Of a stretch of 11,587 nucleotides of DNA, positions 1 to 5,963 are shown in pieces. How positions within the stretch are numbered: position 1 is the first letter of the stretch; every line of letters begins with the position of its first letter. A program made the position numbers and the translations under genes. Origin of the DNA: Betaproteobacteria bacterium. Lineage in GTDB: Bacteria; Pseudomonadota; Gammaproteobacteria; Burkholderiales; UBA9220. The notes below the pieces were generated by a model. The model saw nothing but the letters and a program-made list of their open reading frames with translations, was not told the DNA's origin and did no database searches. Where the stretch lies: contig DOVS01000159.1 in assembly GCA_003519965.1 (NCBI GenBank), positions 1 to 11,587 of the forward strand, read 5' to 3'.

Positions 1-1
1 G

Positions 2-382
2 GAGATCAGCGCGTTATCCATGGGCAACCCGCATGCGGTGCAGGTGGTGGCGGATACGGCTAGCGCGCCGGTGGCGCGGGACGGTCCGCTGATCGAGCGC
101 CATCCTCGCTTTCCACAGCGGGTCAACGCCGGTTTTATGGAGGTCGTCGATCGCGGTCGTATCCGCCTGCGGGTTTATGAGCGCGGCGTTGGTGAAACCT
201 TGGCTTGCGGCACGGGTGCTTGCGCCGCGGCGGTGGCGGGAATAAGCCGCGGTTTGCTGGATTCTCCGGTAATTGTGACGACCCGGGGCGGTGCGTTGGC
301 GATTCGCTGGGATGGCGAGGGTCAGCCGGTATGGATGACGGGAGCGGCGGCGGCAGTGTTCGACGGCGTTCTTGCTCTTTAG
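2..382 (+). CDS. dapF: Diaminopimelate epimerase, C-terminal part (partial)
   Basis: This is the C-terminal 126 residues of DapF; the gene enters the window already open, so its start is not seen. DapF interconverts LL- and meso-diaminopimelate in the cytoplasm, feeding lysine and peptidoglycan synthesis, without a cofactor and with a two-cysteine mechanism. The sequence shows the family blocks SMGNPHAV, then [19 protein letters not shown], then [20 protein letters not shown]. The Cys in ACGTGA is one of the two catalytic cysteines; the other would be in the missing N-terminal half. The full protein is usually about 275 residues, so a bit under half is present. The DHH phosphoesterase gene begins 9 bp after the stop, suggesting one operon. 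In many gammaproteobacteria dapF is followed by a DUF484 gene and xerC, and that arrangement is not present here. Confidence 0.96.
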   Translation, partial: EISALSMGNPHAVQVVADTASAPVARDGPLIERHPRFPQRVNAGFMEVVDRGRIRLRVYERGVGETLACGTGACAAAVAGISRGLLDSPVIVTTRGGALAIRWDGEGQPVWMTGAAAAVFDGVLAL

Positions 383-391
383 GCGGGGGGC

Positions 392-1342
392 ATGGCCGAC
401 TACGATGTGTTTAATGGCGACGCCGATGGCTTGTGCGCGCTGCATCAGCTGCGGCTCGCCGAGCCGAGGGAAAGCACGCTGGTTACCGGCGTTAAGCGCG
501 ACATTGGTTTGCTGGCGCGAGTGGCCGCCGCTGCGGGCGACCGTGTGACCGTGCTCGACATTTCCTTGGACAAAAATCGCGGCGCGCTGGCGCATTTGTT
601 GGCGGCGGGAGCGGACGTGGCTTACTTCGATCACCATTTTGCCGGCGATATTCCCGTCCACCCCGGACTAACGGCGACCATCGACACCCGCGCCAGCCTA
701 TGCACCAGCTTATTGGCGGACCGGGCGCTCGGCGGGCGTTTCCGTGGCTGGGCGGTGGCGGCGGCGTTTGGCGACAATCTATCGGCCGCCGCGACGGCCG
801 CCGCCGCGCCGCTGGCGTTGACGGCGGCGCAGACCGATGCGCTACGCATGCTGGGCGAGTCGCTGAATTACAATGCCTACGGCGAATCCGTGGACGATCT
901 CCATTTTCACCCCGCCGATCTTTACCGGCGGATGCATGATTACAAGGATCCGTTCGCCTTCATCGCCGAAGATGCCGCTTTCATTCAATTGCGGCAGGGT
1001 TATCTGGCTGATATGGCGCACGCGCGCGCCTGCCGGCCGGCGGCCGAGGACGGCGGCGGGGCGCTGTATATTTTGCCGGACGCCGCTTGGAGCCGGCGGG
1101 TGAGCGGAGCGTTCGCCAATGCATTGGCGAACGCCCATCCGCAACAGGCCCATGCAGTGCTTATTCCCCGCAACGGCGGCTATCAGGTGAGCGTGCGTGC
1201 GCCGGTGGCGGTGCCGGCGGGTGCGGACACCCTGTGCCGTCAATTTGAAAACGGCGGCGGGCGCAAGAGCGCGGCGGGGATTAATGGATTGCCGGAAAGC
1301 CAACTGGACGCATTCAGCCGCAAATTTTTTCAAGCCTTTTAA
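392..1342 (+). CDS. DHH/DHHA1-family phosphoesterase
   Basis: A 316-residue protein of the DHH phosphoesterase superfamily, whose members hydrolyse phosphodiester bonds in nanoRNA, single-stranded DNA, cyclic dinucleotides or related substrates using two divalent metal ions. The N-terminus has FNGDADG (residues 7-13), the first metal-binding motif. A DIS motif follows near residue 57, then FDHH at 79-82, the signature that names the family. Near the C-terminus NGGGRKSAAG (287-296) matches the glycine-rich GGGHxxAAG substrate-binding motif of DHHA1 domains, with Arg-Lys in place of the usual His-Pro. No signal peptide or membrane segment is seen, so it should be cytoplasmic. The start has a purine-rich AGGCGGGG just upstream, and the gene lies 9 bp after dapF. 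The substrate cannot be told from the sequence; the length is near that of NrnA-type enzymes, but the pairing with dapF gives no hint. Confidence 0.88.
   Translation: MADYDVFNGDADGLCALHQLRLAEPRESTLVTGVKRDIGLLARVAAAAGDRVTVLDISLDKNRGALAHLLAAGADVAYFDHHFAGDIPVHPGLTATIDTRASLCTSLLADRALGGRFRGWAVAAAFGDNLSAAATAAAAPLALTAAQTDALRMLGESLNYNAYGESVDDLHFHPADLYRRMHDYKDPFAFIAEDAAFIQLRQGYLADMAHARACRPAAEDGGGALYILPDAAWSRRVSGAFANALANAHPQQAHAVLIPRNGGYQVSVRAPVAVPAGADTLCRQFENGGGRKSAAGINGLPESQLDAFSRKFFQAF
1109..1134. repeat. Perfect 26-bp palindrome inside the DHH gene
   Basis: The half-site GCGTTCGCCAATG is followed directly by its exact reverse complement, with no loop. It lies in frame within the codons for AFANALANA of the phosphoesterase. 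As RNA it would fold into a very stable hairpin; as DNA it could bind a dimeric protein or extrude as a cruciform. The encoded alanine/asparagine repetition explains part of the symmetry but not a perfect 13-bp half. Confidence 0.85.
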
Positions 1343-1352
1343 CCCTATCCGG

Positions 1353-1369
1353 GCTAAGATACTCTTAGC
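1353..1369. repeat. Inverted repeat before the FliG-like gene
   Basis: GCTAAGA and its exact reverse complement TCTTAGC are separated by TAC. The repeat sits in the 55-bp gap between the DHH gene and the FliG-like gene, about 28 bp before the chosen start. There is no U-run after it, so it is not a standard terminator; an operator or an mRNA-processing hairpin are alternatives. A shorter ACCCT/AGGGT pair flanks it. Confidence 0.5.
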
Positions 1370-1397
1370 TAGATTTAAGGGTATGGAAAGGGTGGCT

Positions 1398-1883
1398 ATG
1401 GATATCGCCGTCGAACAAATTTCTGACCCGGATGGCTTCGAGATTACTTTCGGGCACGTTCGGGTAACGCTCTCCAAGGCGGAATTGGAAGAACTGGTGC
1501 TCAAGGCGACGCATCATTTGCCGGCGCTGCTGCCCGAAGTAGACGTGGCGAGGGAAGAGGACGTTTATCGTATTCCCGCGATGCGGTTGATGGATATGAC
1601 CGATCGCGATATCCAGGTTTTCTTGCGGGAAGCGCCTCAGGACGACCTGGTCATGTTTTTGTGGTACCTCGATGCGCCGGAACTGACCCAGCGGGTCTTT
1701 TCCAATATGAGCCACCGGGCGCGGGAGATGTTTCAGGGCGATCTGAAGGATTTTGCCGCCGCCCACAATAAACTCACCCCCCGGTTGCAAGAGAAAAACA
1801 CCCATAAGGCGATTGAGATCACCAAGAACATGGTGGAAATGCTCTATCATCTCAACGACAGCGGTTATATCGCTTACGAATAA
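1398..1883 (+). CDS. Orphan FliG C-terminal-domain protein
   Basis: A 161-residue protein. Residues 64-160 read like the C-terminal domain of the flagellar motor switch protein FliG: LMDMTDRDIQVFLREAP, then LTQRVFSNMSHRAREMF, a GDL turn, and a final helix ending NDSGYIAYE, equivalent to FliG's RRLxExGEI. The first 60 residues do not resemble FliG N or M domains, and the whole is half the length of FliG (about 330). By my alignment the charged torque residues are mostly lost: the position of E. coli Lys264 is Tyr90 and Asp288 is Gly114, while Arg281 (Arg107) and Asp289 (Asp115) remain. A motor role is therefore unlikely; a protein-binding adaptor is an inference. ATG 1398 is preferred because GGAAAGGG precedes it; an in-frame ATG at 1383 has its purine tract too close. 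No flagellar genes are nearby. It follows the DHH gene by 55 bp and ends 16 bp from the convergent cyclophilin gene. Confidence 0.75.
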   Translation: MDIAVEQISDPDGFEITFGHVRVTLSKAELEELVLKATHHLPALLPEVDVAREEDVYRIPAMRLMDMTDRDIQVFLREAPQDDLVMFLWYLDAPELTQRVFSNMSHRAREMFQGDLKDFAAAHNKLTPRLQEKNTHKAIEITKNMVEMLYHLNDSGYIAYE

Positions 1884-1899
1884 GCGGCCGCGCCCGGCG

Positions 1900-2484
1900 C
1901 TACCGTTTCCCGGGTGGAGAGACGACGGCCGCTGTTTCAATGATGATCGGTTTCAGCGGTACGTCGGCGGCGAAGGGGCCGGCTGCGCCGGTGGGTTGGC
2001 CTGCGATGCGTTTCACCACCGCCCGTCCCGCAATCACTTTGCCGAAGACGCAGTAGCCGTAACCGCCGCGTGTCGGCGCGCGGTAGTCGAGAAAAGGGTT
2101 GTCCTTAACATTAATAAAGAACTGAGCGGTGGCGGAGTTCGGGTCGGCGGTGCGCGCCATCGCGATGGTATAGGCCCGGTTTTTCAGTCCATTGGCCGCC
2201 TCGTTGGGGATCGGCGGCCGGGTGGCTTTGGCGTGCAAGGCGCGGTTGAAGCCGCCGCCTTGAATCATAAAATTGGCGATGACCCGGTGAAAGACGGTTC
2301 CGTTATAAAAACCGCTTTTGACGTAGCGGAGGAAATTCGCCACGGTTTTCGGCGCGCGCGCCGGGTAAAGCACGAGGGTAACCGCGCCGACGTTAGTCTG
2401 CATTCGCACCTGGGGGTGTGCGGCGCTGGCCGCCGCGATAGTGAACCAGCAGGCGAAAAATAAGGCGCTGCGTCGAAGGATCAT
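1900..2484 (-). CDS. ppiA: Periplasmic cyclophilin-type peptidyl-prolyl cis-trans isomerase
   Basis: A 194-residue cyclophilin that catalyses cis-trans isomerisation of Xaa-Pro bonds. Residues 1-21 form a signal peptide (Arg-Arg, a hydrophobic core, then AASA before AHP), so it should act in the periplasm, as PpiA does. Cyclophilin blocks follow in order: VTLVLYPARAPKTVANFL, FHRVI with the catalytic-type Arg67, MIQGGG with Gln75, NEAANGLKNRAYTIAMART, NSATAQFFINVKDN, and GYGYCVFGKV near 141-150. Length and motif order are normal for bacterial PpiA/PpiB; the signal peptide favours PpiA. Its ATG overlaps the stop of the upstream TrmB-like gene in an ATGA arrangement, so it is probably translationally coupled to it. 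It converges on the FliG-like gene with a 16-bp gap and no obvious terminator. Confidence 0.93.
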   Translation of the reverse strand: MILRRSALFFACWFTIAAASAAHPQVRMQTNVGAVTLVLYPARAPKTVANFLRYVKSGFYNGTVFHRVIANFMIQGGGFNRALHAKATRPPIPNEAANGLKNRAYTIAMARTADPNSATAQFFINVKDNPFLDYRAPTRGGYGYCVFGKVIAGRAVVKRIAGQPTGAAGPFAADVPLKPIIIETAAVVSPPGKR

Positions 2485-3224
2485 CTTGTCTCCTGGCGGG
2501 TAAATACCTCCGAGTATAGCGTTTCCGCCGCTGTGGGGCGAACCGCGCCGGCAGGGTCAAGATCGGCCTGGCAGCGCCACAGGCGATGGCCGCTAGCGTA
2601 ATATTTACGTTCAAACGGCGTAACCGGCTGTATCGCCGTCAACGCCTCGACGCGGCAGCCGTAGCCGGCAATTTGTAAGGCGACGGCGAATTCCTCGATG
2701 TAAGTGTTCCAGTTGCTGCGTACTTCTAACCGGCCGCCTAGGCGGAGCAGGGCGGGAAACGCCGGCGAACCGTGCCAGCGGTATTGCACCTGCGCGGCCT
2801 TTGGCCAGGGATTGGGATAAAATAGATAATGGTGCGTGACGCGCCACCCCGCCGCCGCGGCAAGGCGCCAAAAGTCGCCAAGCTCCGCCTGTATCAGGCG
2901 ATAGTTTTTTAGGGTGTCGAGATCGGGCGGCGGACGGTGCTTGTCGAGGCGGCAACGGGATTTGTCCACGCCGATCACTAGTGCGCCGGGATGGCGTTGC
3001 GCGAGCCGCGCGGTGCTTTCGCCGGCGCCACAGCCGGAATCGAGAATGAGCGGCCTCGCCGTGGGCCCGGCCCAGCAGGCTGCTTGGTGGAATGCGGCAA
3101 TAGTATGCGCCGCGATGGGTTTGCGATCCGGCGCCGTTAGGTGGCGCGCGACGATCTCGGCCAGGCGCGCGTGGACTCCCGCTTGATTACTGGCGACGGG
3201 TCGGGAGCTACCAGGAATGGCCAT
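2481..3224 (-). CDS. TrmB-like SAM-dependent methyltransferase (divergent paralog)
   Basis: A 247-residue Rossmann-fold methyltransferase of the TrmB group; canonical TrmB makes 7-methylguanosine at position 46 of tRNA. The SAM-binding loop is LDSGCGAGES (61-70), with IGVDKS after strand 2. The TrmB signatures FYPNPWPK (135-142), RSNWNTYIEEF (169-179) and TPFERKY (202-208) are present. Compared with E. coli TrmB, the catalytic DPWPK Asp is Asn139, the later Asp-Trp is Asn171-Trp, and the basic KKRHHKRR stretch is missing; Thr202 and Glu205 are kept. It may therefore be a paralog with another or altered activity rather than true TrmB. The open frame extends upstream to 3356, but that part runs through the tRNA-Ser gene, so ATG 3224 is chosen. 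It lies 84 bp after tRNA-Ser and overlaps the cyclophilin gene. Confidence 0.83.
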   Translation of the reverse strand: MAIPGSSRPVASNQAGVHARLAEIVARHLTAPDRKPIAAHTIAAFHQAACWAGPTARPLILDSGCGAGESTARLAQRHPGALVIGVDKSRCRLDKHRPPPDLDTLKNYRLIQAELGDFWRLAAAAGWRVTHHYLFYPNPWPKAAQVQYRWHGSPAFPALLRLGGRLEVRSNWNTYIEEFAVALQIAGYGCRVEALTAIQPVTPFERKYYASGHRLWRCQADLDPAGAVRPTAAETLYSEVFTRQETR

Positions 3225-3308
3225 GGCGCATCCGGCGGCCAGTAGGAAAAGACGCGTGCTGTTGGCGGGGAACCGGCAAGGTGGCGCGACCTTAATGATT
3301 GAACGATG

Positions 3309-3399
3309 TGGCGGAGAAGGCGGGATTCGAACCCGCGGTACGTTATCAACGTACACACGCTTTCCAGGCGTGCACCTTAAACCACTCGGTCACCTCTCC
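3309..3399 (-). tRNA. tRNA-Ser (anticodon GGA)
   Basis: The minus strand reads GGAGAGG as the 5' acceptor strand and CTTCTCC plus discriminator G and encoded CCA at the 3' end; the stem pairs with one G-U. The anticodon stem CACGC/GCGTG encloses the loop CTGGAAA, giving anticodon GGA (plus-strand 3363-3365), which reads UCC and UCU. A long variable arm (GTACGTT/AACGTAC type) and a T arm with GGTTCGAATCC are present, as expected of a class II tRNA. Total length is 91 nt with CCA. Confidence 0.97.
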
Positions 3400-3412
3400 T
3401 AAAAGGGCTGAA

Positions 3413-3441
3413 AGCATAAACTAGAATGCGGTGCGGCGCAA
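3413..3441 (-). promoter_or_regulatory. Promoter of tRNA-Ser
   Basis: On the minus strand TTGCGC (3441-3436) and TATGCT (3418-3413) are separated by 17 bp and end 13 bp before the mature tRNA 5' end. The spacing fits a sigma70 promoter, and the GC-rich CAGCCC after the -10 box resembles the discriminator of stable-RNA promoters. No terminator is visible between the tRNA and the methyltransferase gene, so this promoter may drive all three minus-strand genes. Confidence 0.6.
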
Positions 3442-3557
3442 CTAGGCGTCGGATTGACCAGTAGCCGCCCGGCGGCGCGGGCGCTGAATGTTCACTAGAT
3501 GGCGGGGTTTTCCTTGACTTTACGGCGTCTATTGACTAGCTTAAAAGGAGCAGTGGC

Positions 3558-3719
3558 TTGAGTGCGCGCAGACGGTGTTTTAGCGTCGGCTATGTGCATA
3601 GCCCTCCTTCTTTAACTAGGCGGACGGGCTCCGTTCTTACCAGCGCATTTCCCCCCCTTGACCTTGTCGTGATCTGTGGTATAAAGAAGATAACTATATC
3701 TTTATATCCTAATATTTGA
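3558..3719 (+). CDS. Doubtful 53-residue open frame
   Basis: A TTG codon follows AAAAGGAG with 7-nt spacing, a good ribosome-binding distance, and opens a 53-codon frame ending in TGA. A weak TTGACT...TAGCTT promoter with 17-bp spacing lies just upstream at 3514-3542. The product (starts MSARRRCFSVGY) matches nothing I recognise, and the ttr promoter lies inside the frame, which argues against a real gene. It is listed because of the Shine-Dalgarno match only. Confidence 0.12.
   Translation: MSARRRCFSVGYVHSPPSLTRRTGSVLTSAFPPLDLVVICGIKKITISLYPNI
3588..3603. promoter_or_regulatory. Inverted repeat upstream of the ttr promoter
   Basis: GGCTATG and CATAGCC are exact reverse complements separated by TG. 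The site is centred about 96 bp upstream of the expected transcription start for ttrBCA, a position where an activator or response regulator could bind. No known box was matched, so the operator role is inferred from symmetry and place alone. Confidence 0.35.
3658..3685 (+). promoter_or_regulatory. Sigma70-type promoter for the ttr operon
   Basis: TTGACC (3658-3663) and TATAAA (3680-3685) are separated by 16 bp and followed by AT-rich sequence. This is the best promoter-like match in the leader and points toward ttrB, 370 nt downstream. It would predict a start of transcription near 3692. An FNR-type TTGAT-N4-ATCAA site was looked for nearby and not found. Confidence 0.55.
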
Positions 3720-3729
3720 GAAAAATATT
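3711..3729. repeat. AT-rich inverted repeat just after the predicted start
   Basis: AATATTT and AAATATT are exact reverse complements around GAGAA, about 20-40 bp downstream of the predicted transcription start. It could be a weak hairpin in the leader RNA or a protein-binding site overlapping early transcription. Confidence 0.35.
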
Positions 3730-3794
3730 GGGGTATTGGCGGATTTCGGAGATCGATTCTGTGCGCCGAACGGCGTCTTAATGCGGCGGATGTT

Positions 3795-4025
3795 GTGCTA
3801 GTCAATCTGAAAAATACAATAATTCAGGCTGTTTCGGGCGATTGTCAAACCGCCGCATTGTTCAATGCGGGGTATCCCGCCGTTGATTGTTCCTATGATT
3901 TAACTCAAGGGCCGGGCGCGAGCTGCGGCTGCCCTTATCTCCACCGTTATATAGACGCGGGGAGAGAAGTTAGCGGGCGGTCCGGGCGGCCGGCTGCGGC
4001 GTTTTCCAGAATAAGAACAAACTAG
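3795..4025 (+). CDS. Doubtful 76-residue open frame in the ttr leader
   Basis: A GTG-initiated frame of 76 codons between the ttr promoter and ttrB, ending 35 bp before the ttrB start. There is no clear Shine-Dalgarno sequence ahead of GTG 3795, and the frame stays open upstream to 3720 without an ATG. The predicted product has four cysteines, two of them in GASCGCPYLHRY, and an arginine-rich tail; I recognise no family. It contains the 3853-3870 hairpin. It could be chance in GC-rich DNA, a decayed gene, or a leader peptide. Confidence 0.17.
   Translation: MLVNLKNTIIQAVSGDCQTAALFNAGYPAVDCSYDLTQGPGASCGCPYLHRYIDAGREVSGRSGRPAAAFSRIRTN
3853..3870. repeat. Perfect hairpin in the ttr leader
   Basis: CCGCATTG and CAATGCGG are exact reverse complements around a TT loop, giving an 18-bp inverted repeat about 170 nt into the predicted leader RNA. 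No U-run follows, so it is not an intrinsic terminator by itself. It could be an operator or an RNA structure affecting ttrB expression. Confidence 0.5.
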
Positions 4026-4060
4026 GGATTTGTAATTATGGCAAGGAAGGGAAAGGCACT

Positions 4061-4816
4061 ATGGAAAAATCAAGGCGAGAATTTTTAAAGGATGTCGGCA
4101 AGTTAACCGCCGGCGCCGTCACCGCCGTGGCGGTCAAGCCCGCAGTGGCCGGCCCGCAACGGCACGGCGGCGATGCGAAACACCGGTGGGCGATGGCGCT
4201 CGATTTGCGCAAGTGTATCGGTTGCCAAGCGTGCACCGTATCGTGTTCGATGGAGAACCAGCCGCCTATCGGCCAGTTCCGCACGATCGTTTCCCAATAC
4301 GAAGTCAAAAACGTGGACAAACCCGGCAAGCCCGTGGATTTCTTCATGTTGCCGCGGTTATGCAACCATTGCGATAACCCGCCTTGTATTCCGGTCTGCC
4401 CGGTGCAGGCGACTTATCAGCAGGAAGACGGCGTGGTGCTCATCAACAACGAAATTTGCGTTGGCTGCGGTTATTGTGTCCAGGCCTGCCCGTATGACGC
4501 GCGTTTTATCAACGAGGAAACGCAAACCGCCGACAAGTGTACTTTCTGCTACCACCGCGTGTCGGTCGGCCTATTGCCCGCCTGTGTCGAGTCGTGCGTC
4601 GGCGGGGCGCGGGTGTTCGGCGACGTGCGCAATCCGAATAGTGAAATCAGCAAGTTGCTCGATGAGTTCGATGTCAAAGTGTTGCGCCCGGAAATGAATA
4701 CCCATCCCCATAACTTTTATATCGGGATGGATGGTCGCTTCGAAGGCAAGGTGCAAGGTGAGCCGCCGGTTTGGGATATCCGCAACGCCGCAGGTAAGGA
4801 GCTGGAAGAACTATGA
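4061..4816 (+). CDS. ttrB: Tetrathionate reductase iron-sulfur subunit
   Basis: A 251-residue electron-transfer subunit of a complex iron-sulfur molybdoenzyme. It carries electrons from the membrane subunit TtrC to the catalytic TtrA through four [4Fe-4S] clusters on the periplasmic side. The N-terminus has a Tat motif SRREFLK (4-10) and an alanine-rich segment to about residue 31. All 16 cluster cysteines are present: 52/55/58/62, 101/104/109/113, 133/136/139/143 and 160/163/175/179, the last pair set with the wider spacing typical of this family. A good AAGGAAGGGAAAGG tract precedes ATG 4061. The stop overlaps the ttrC start (ATGA), implying coupled translation. Alone it could be any NrfC/PsrB-like subunit; the downstream TtrA makes the assignment firm. 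Confidence 0.93.
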   Translation: MEKSRREFLKDVGKLTAGAVTAVAVKPAVAGPQRHGGDAKHRWAMALDLRKCIGCQACTVSCSMENQPPIGQFRTIVSQYEVKNVDKPGKPVDFFMLPRLCNHCDNPPCIPVCPVQATYQQEDGVVLINNEICVGCGYCVQACPYDARFINEETQTADKCTFCYHRVSVGLLPACVESCVGGARVFGDVRNPNSEISKLLDEFDVKVLRPEMNTHPHNFYIGMDGRFEGKVQGEPPVWDIRNAAGKELEEL

Positions 4817-5916
4817 ACCCGAATATTATCGAAACCATCAATATTACCCGCCAGGCCGCGTGGCTGCCGTGGGCCGTGCAATATTTCTTTTTGATCGGCA
4901 TTAGCGTGACGGCGGTGTTTCTGACGCTGCCGGCTTTTCTGGGGGGAAATGCAAAATACGAAAAGATTGGGCGGCTGGCGCTGCTCACCGCGGTCAGCTG
5001 TGCGATCGCCGCGATGATCGCGCTGGTGGCCGATCTGCATCAACCGGGCCGCTTCTGGCATTTCTATACGCATTTCACGTCGTGGTCGTGGATGTCGCGA
5101 GGCGCTTTCTTGCTGCCGTTTTTTCTGGTGTTGGTGGTGATTTACGCCTGGTTGGTGTACCGCGCCGACTTGGGGCGTTTAGCCCGGCAGCCGGGAACGA
5201 TGCTGGCCCCGCTTTACAAAGCATTGGCGCTGGGCGATAAGCCGGAGCGCTGGATGGTGCGTCCAGTGGCGTTTCTTACTTTATTGTCGGCGTGCAGCAT
5301 CGCGCTGTATACCGGGATGGAGGTCATGGTGGTCAAGGCGCGTCCTTTATGGCATACCCCGTTTTTACCGTGGATGTACCTGTTCACGGGTCTGGTCGGG
5401 GCGACGGGCGTGTGCTTATTGCTCAATCGTGTGATCGGCGGCAATGATCGTGGCGTAGAGCGCGGGCTTAACCGCTTTCTGCTGATCGCGCTCGGCTTGC
5501 TCATGGTGAATGGCGTGCTGTGGCTCGCTTCCGGTTTGTCGGGTGTGTCCGCCCCCGCCCACCGGGCGTTGCTGTCGATGAGCGGTAATGTCCAATGGCT
5601 GACGGTGGCCGTATGGGCCGGCTTATCCGCCATTGTGCTGTTTGTCATTGCCTGGCTCAAACCGGAAGGTACTGGCGTGATTACCGGTTTGATCGCCGTG
5701 CATAGCGCCTGGATGTTCCGCTGGACCGTGTTCATCAACGGTCAAATGCTGCCTAAGATGGGTTCCGGGCTTTATCCCTACCATTTTCCCGTGGGCCCGG
5801 AGGGGTTGCTCGGCATTATCGGCACCTTCGGCTTGTGGGTGCTGATTATCGCGGCGCTGACGGCTTTCCTTCCCTGGGACGGGCGGGTCGAAGCTTCCGG
5901 CGCCGCCTCGCACTAA
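4813..5916 (+). CDS. ttrC: Tetrathionate reductase membrane subunit (NrfD/PsrC family)
   Basis: A 367-residue integral membrane protein that anchors the reductase and passes electrons from quinol to TtrB. Nine hydrophobic segments can be seen, roughly at 19-41, 54-74, 96-116, 151-173, 186-206, 222-242, 259-281, 288-310 and 331-353, the count reported for TtrC. The segment HFTSWSWMSRGAF (87-99) matches the conserved block in NrfD/PsrC proteins near the quinone site, and the loop after segment 8 contains NGQMLPKMGSGLYPYHFPVGPEG in two pieces typical of this family. No haem-binding motif is seen. The start overlaps the ttrB stop by four bases; ttrA follows after 47 bp with its own AAGGAG site. 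The gene order B-C-A is that of Salmonella ttrBCA. Confidence 0.92.
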   Translation: MNPNIIETINITRQAAWLPWAVQYFFLIGISVTAVFLTLPAFLGGNAKYEKIGRLALLTAVSCAIAAMIALVADLHQPGRFWHFYTHFTSWSWMSRGAFLLPFFLVLVVIYAWLVYRADLGRLARQPGTMLAPLYKALALGDKPERWMVRPVAFLTLLSACSIALYTGMEVMVVKARPLWHTPFLPWMYLFTGLVGATGVCLLLNRVIGGNDRGVERGLNRFLLIALGLLMVNGVLWLASGLSGVSAPAHRALLSMSGNVQWLTVAVWAGLSAIVLFVIAWLKPEGTGVITGLIAVHSAWMFRWTVFINGQMLPKMGSGLYPYHFPVGPEGLLGIIGTFGLWVLIIAALTAFLPWDGRVEASGAASH

Positions 5917-5963
5917 GCGGGCGACGGCATTATCGAATTTTGAGGAACTAAGGAGCTGTTTAC

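Larger units (their letters stand above)
3400..4060. other. 660-bp leader/intergenic region before ttrB
   Basis: This stretch separates the tRNA gene from ttrB and contains no convincing gene. It holds the tRNA promoter, a sigma70-type promoter pointing at ttrB, an AT-rich patch around 3680-3735, three inverted repeats, and two weak short open frames, each described separately. If transcription starts near 3692, the ttr mRNA would have a leader of about 370 nt, unusually long. A 16-codon open frame (ATG 4038 to TAA 4088) overlaps the ttrB start in another frame; whether it is translated cannot be judged. Confidence 0.6.

Noticed and set aside
14..661. A 215-codon minus-strand open frame.
   Set aside because: It is opposite dapF and the start of the DHH gene, is rich in Arg/His/Ala as shadow frames are, and has no plausible family.
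842..1940. Two long minus-strand open frames (220 and 191 codons) opposite the DHH and FliG-like genes.
   Set aside because: Both lie antisense to genes with clear family motifs, and their translations show no recognisable domain; they reflect the GC-rich codon bias.
3225..3356. An upstream extension of the TrmB-like protein by 44 residues (starting MYVDNVPRVR).
   Set aside because: It runs through the 3' half of the tRNA-Ser gene; the peptide is a translation of tRNA sequence and the family does not need it.
3590..3805. A 71-codon minus-strand frame in the ttr leader.
   Set aside because: It crosses the predicted ttr promoter, has no ribosome-binding site and resembles nothing known to me.
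4038..4088. A 16-codon open frame overlapping the ttrB start.
   Set aside because: It overlaps the purine tract that serves ttrB, and short frames of this size are common by chance; kept only as a remark in the leader entry.
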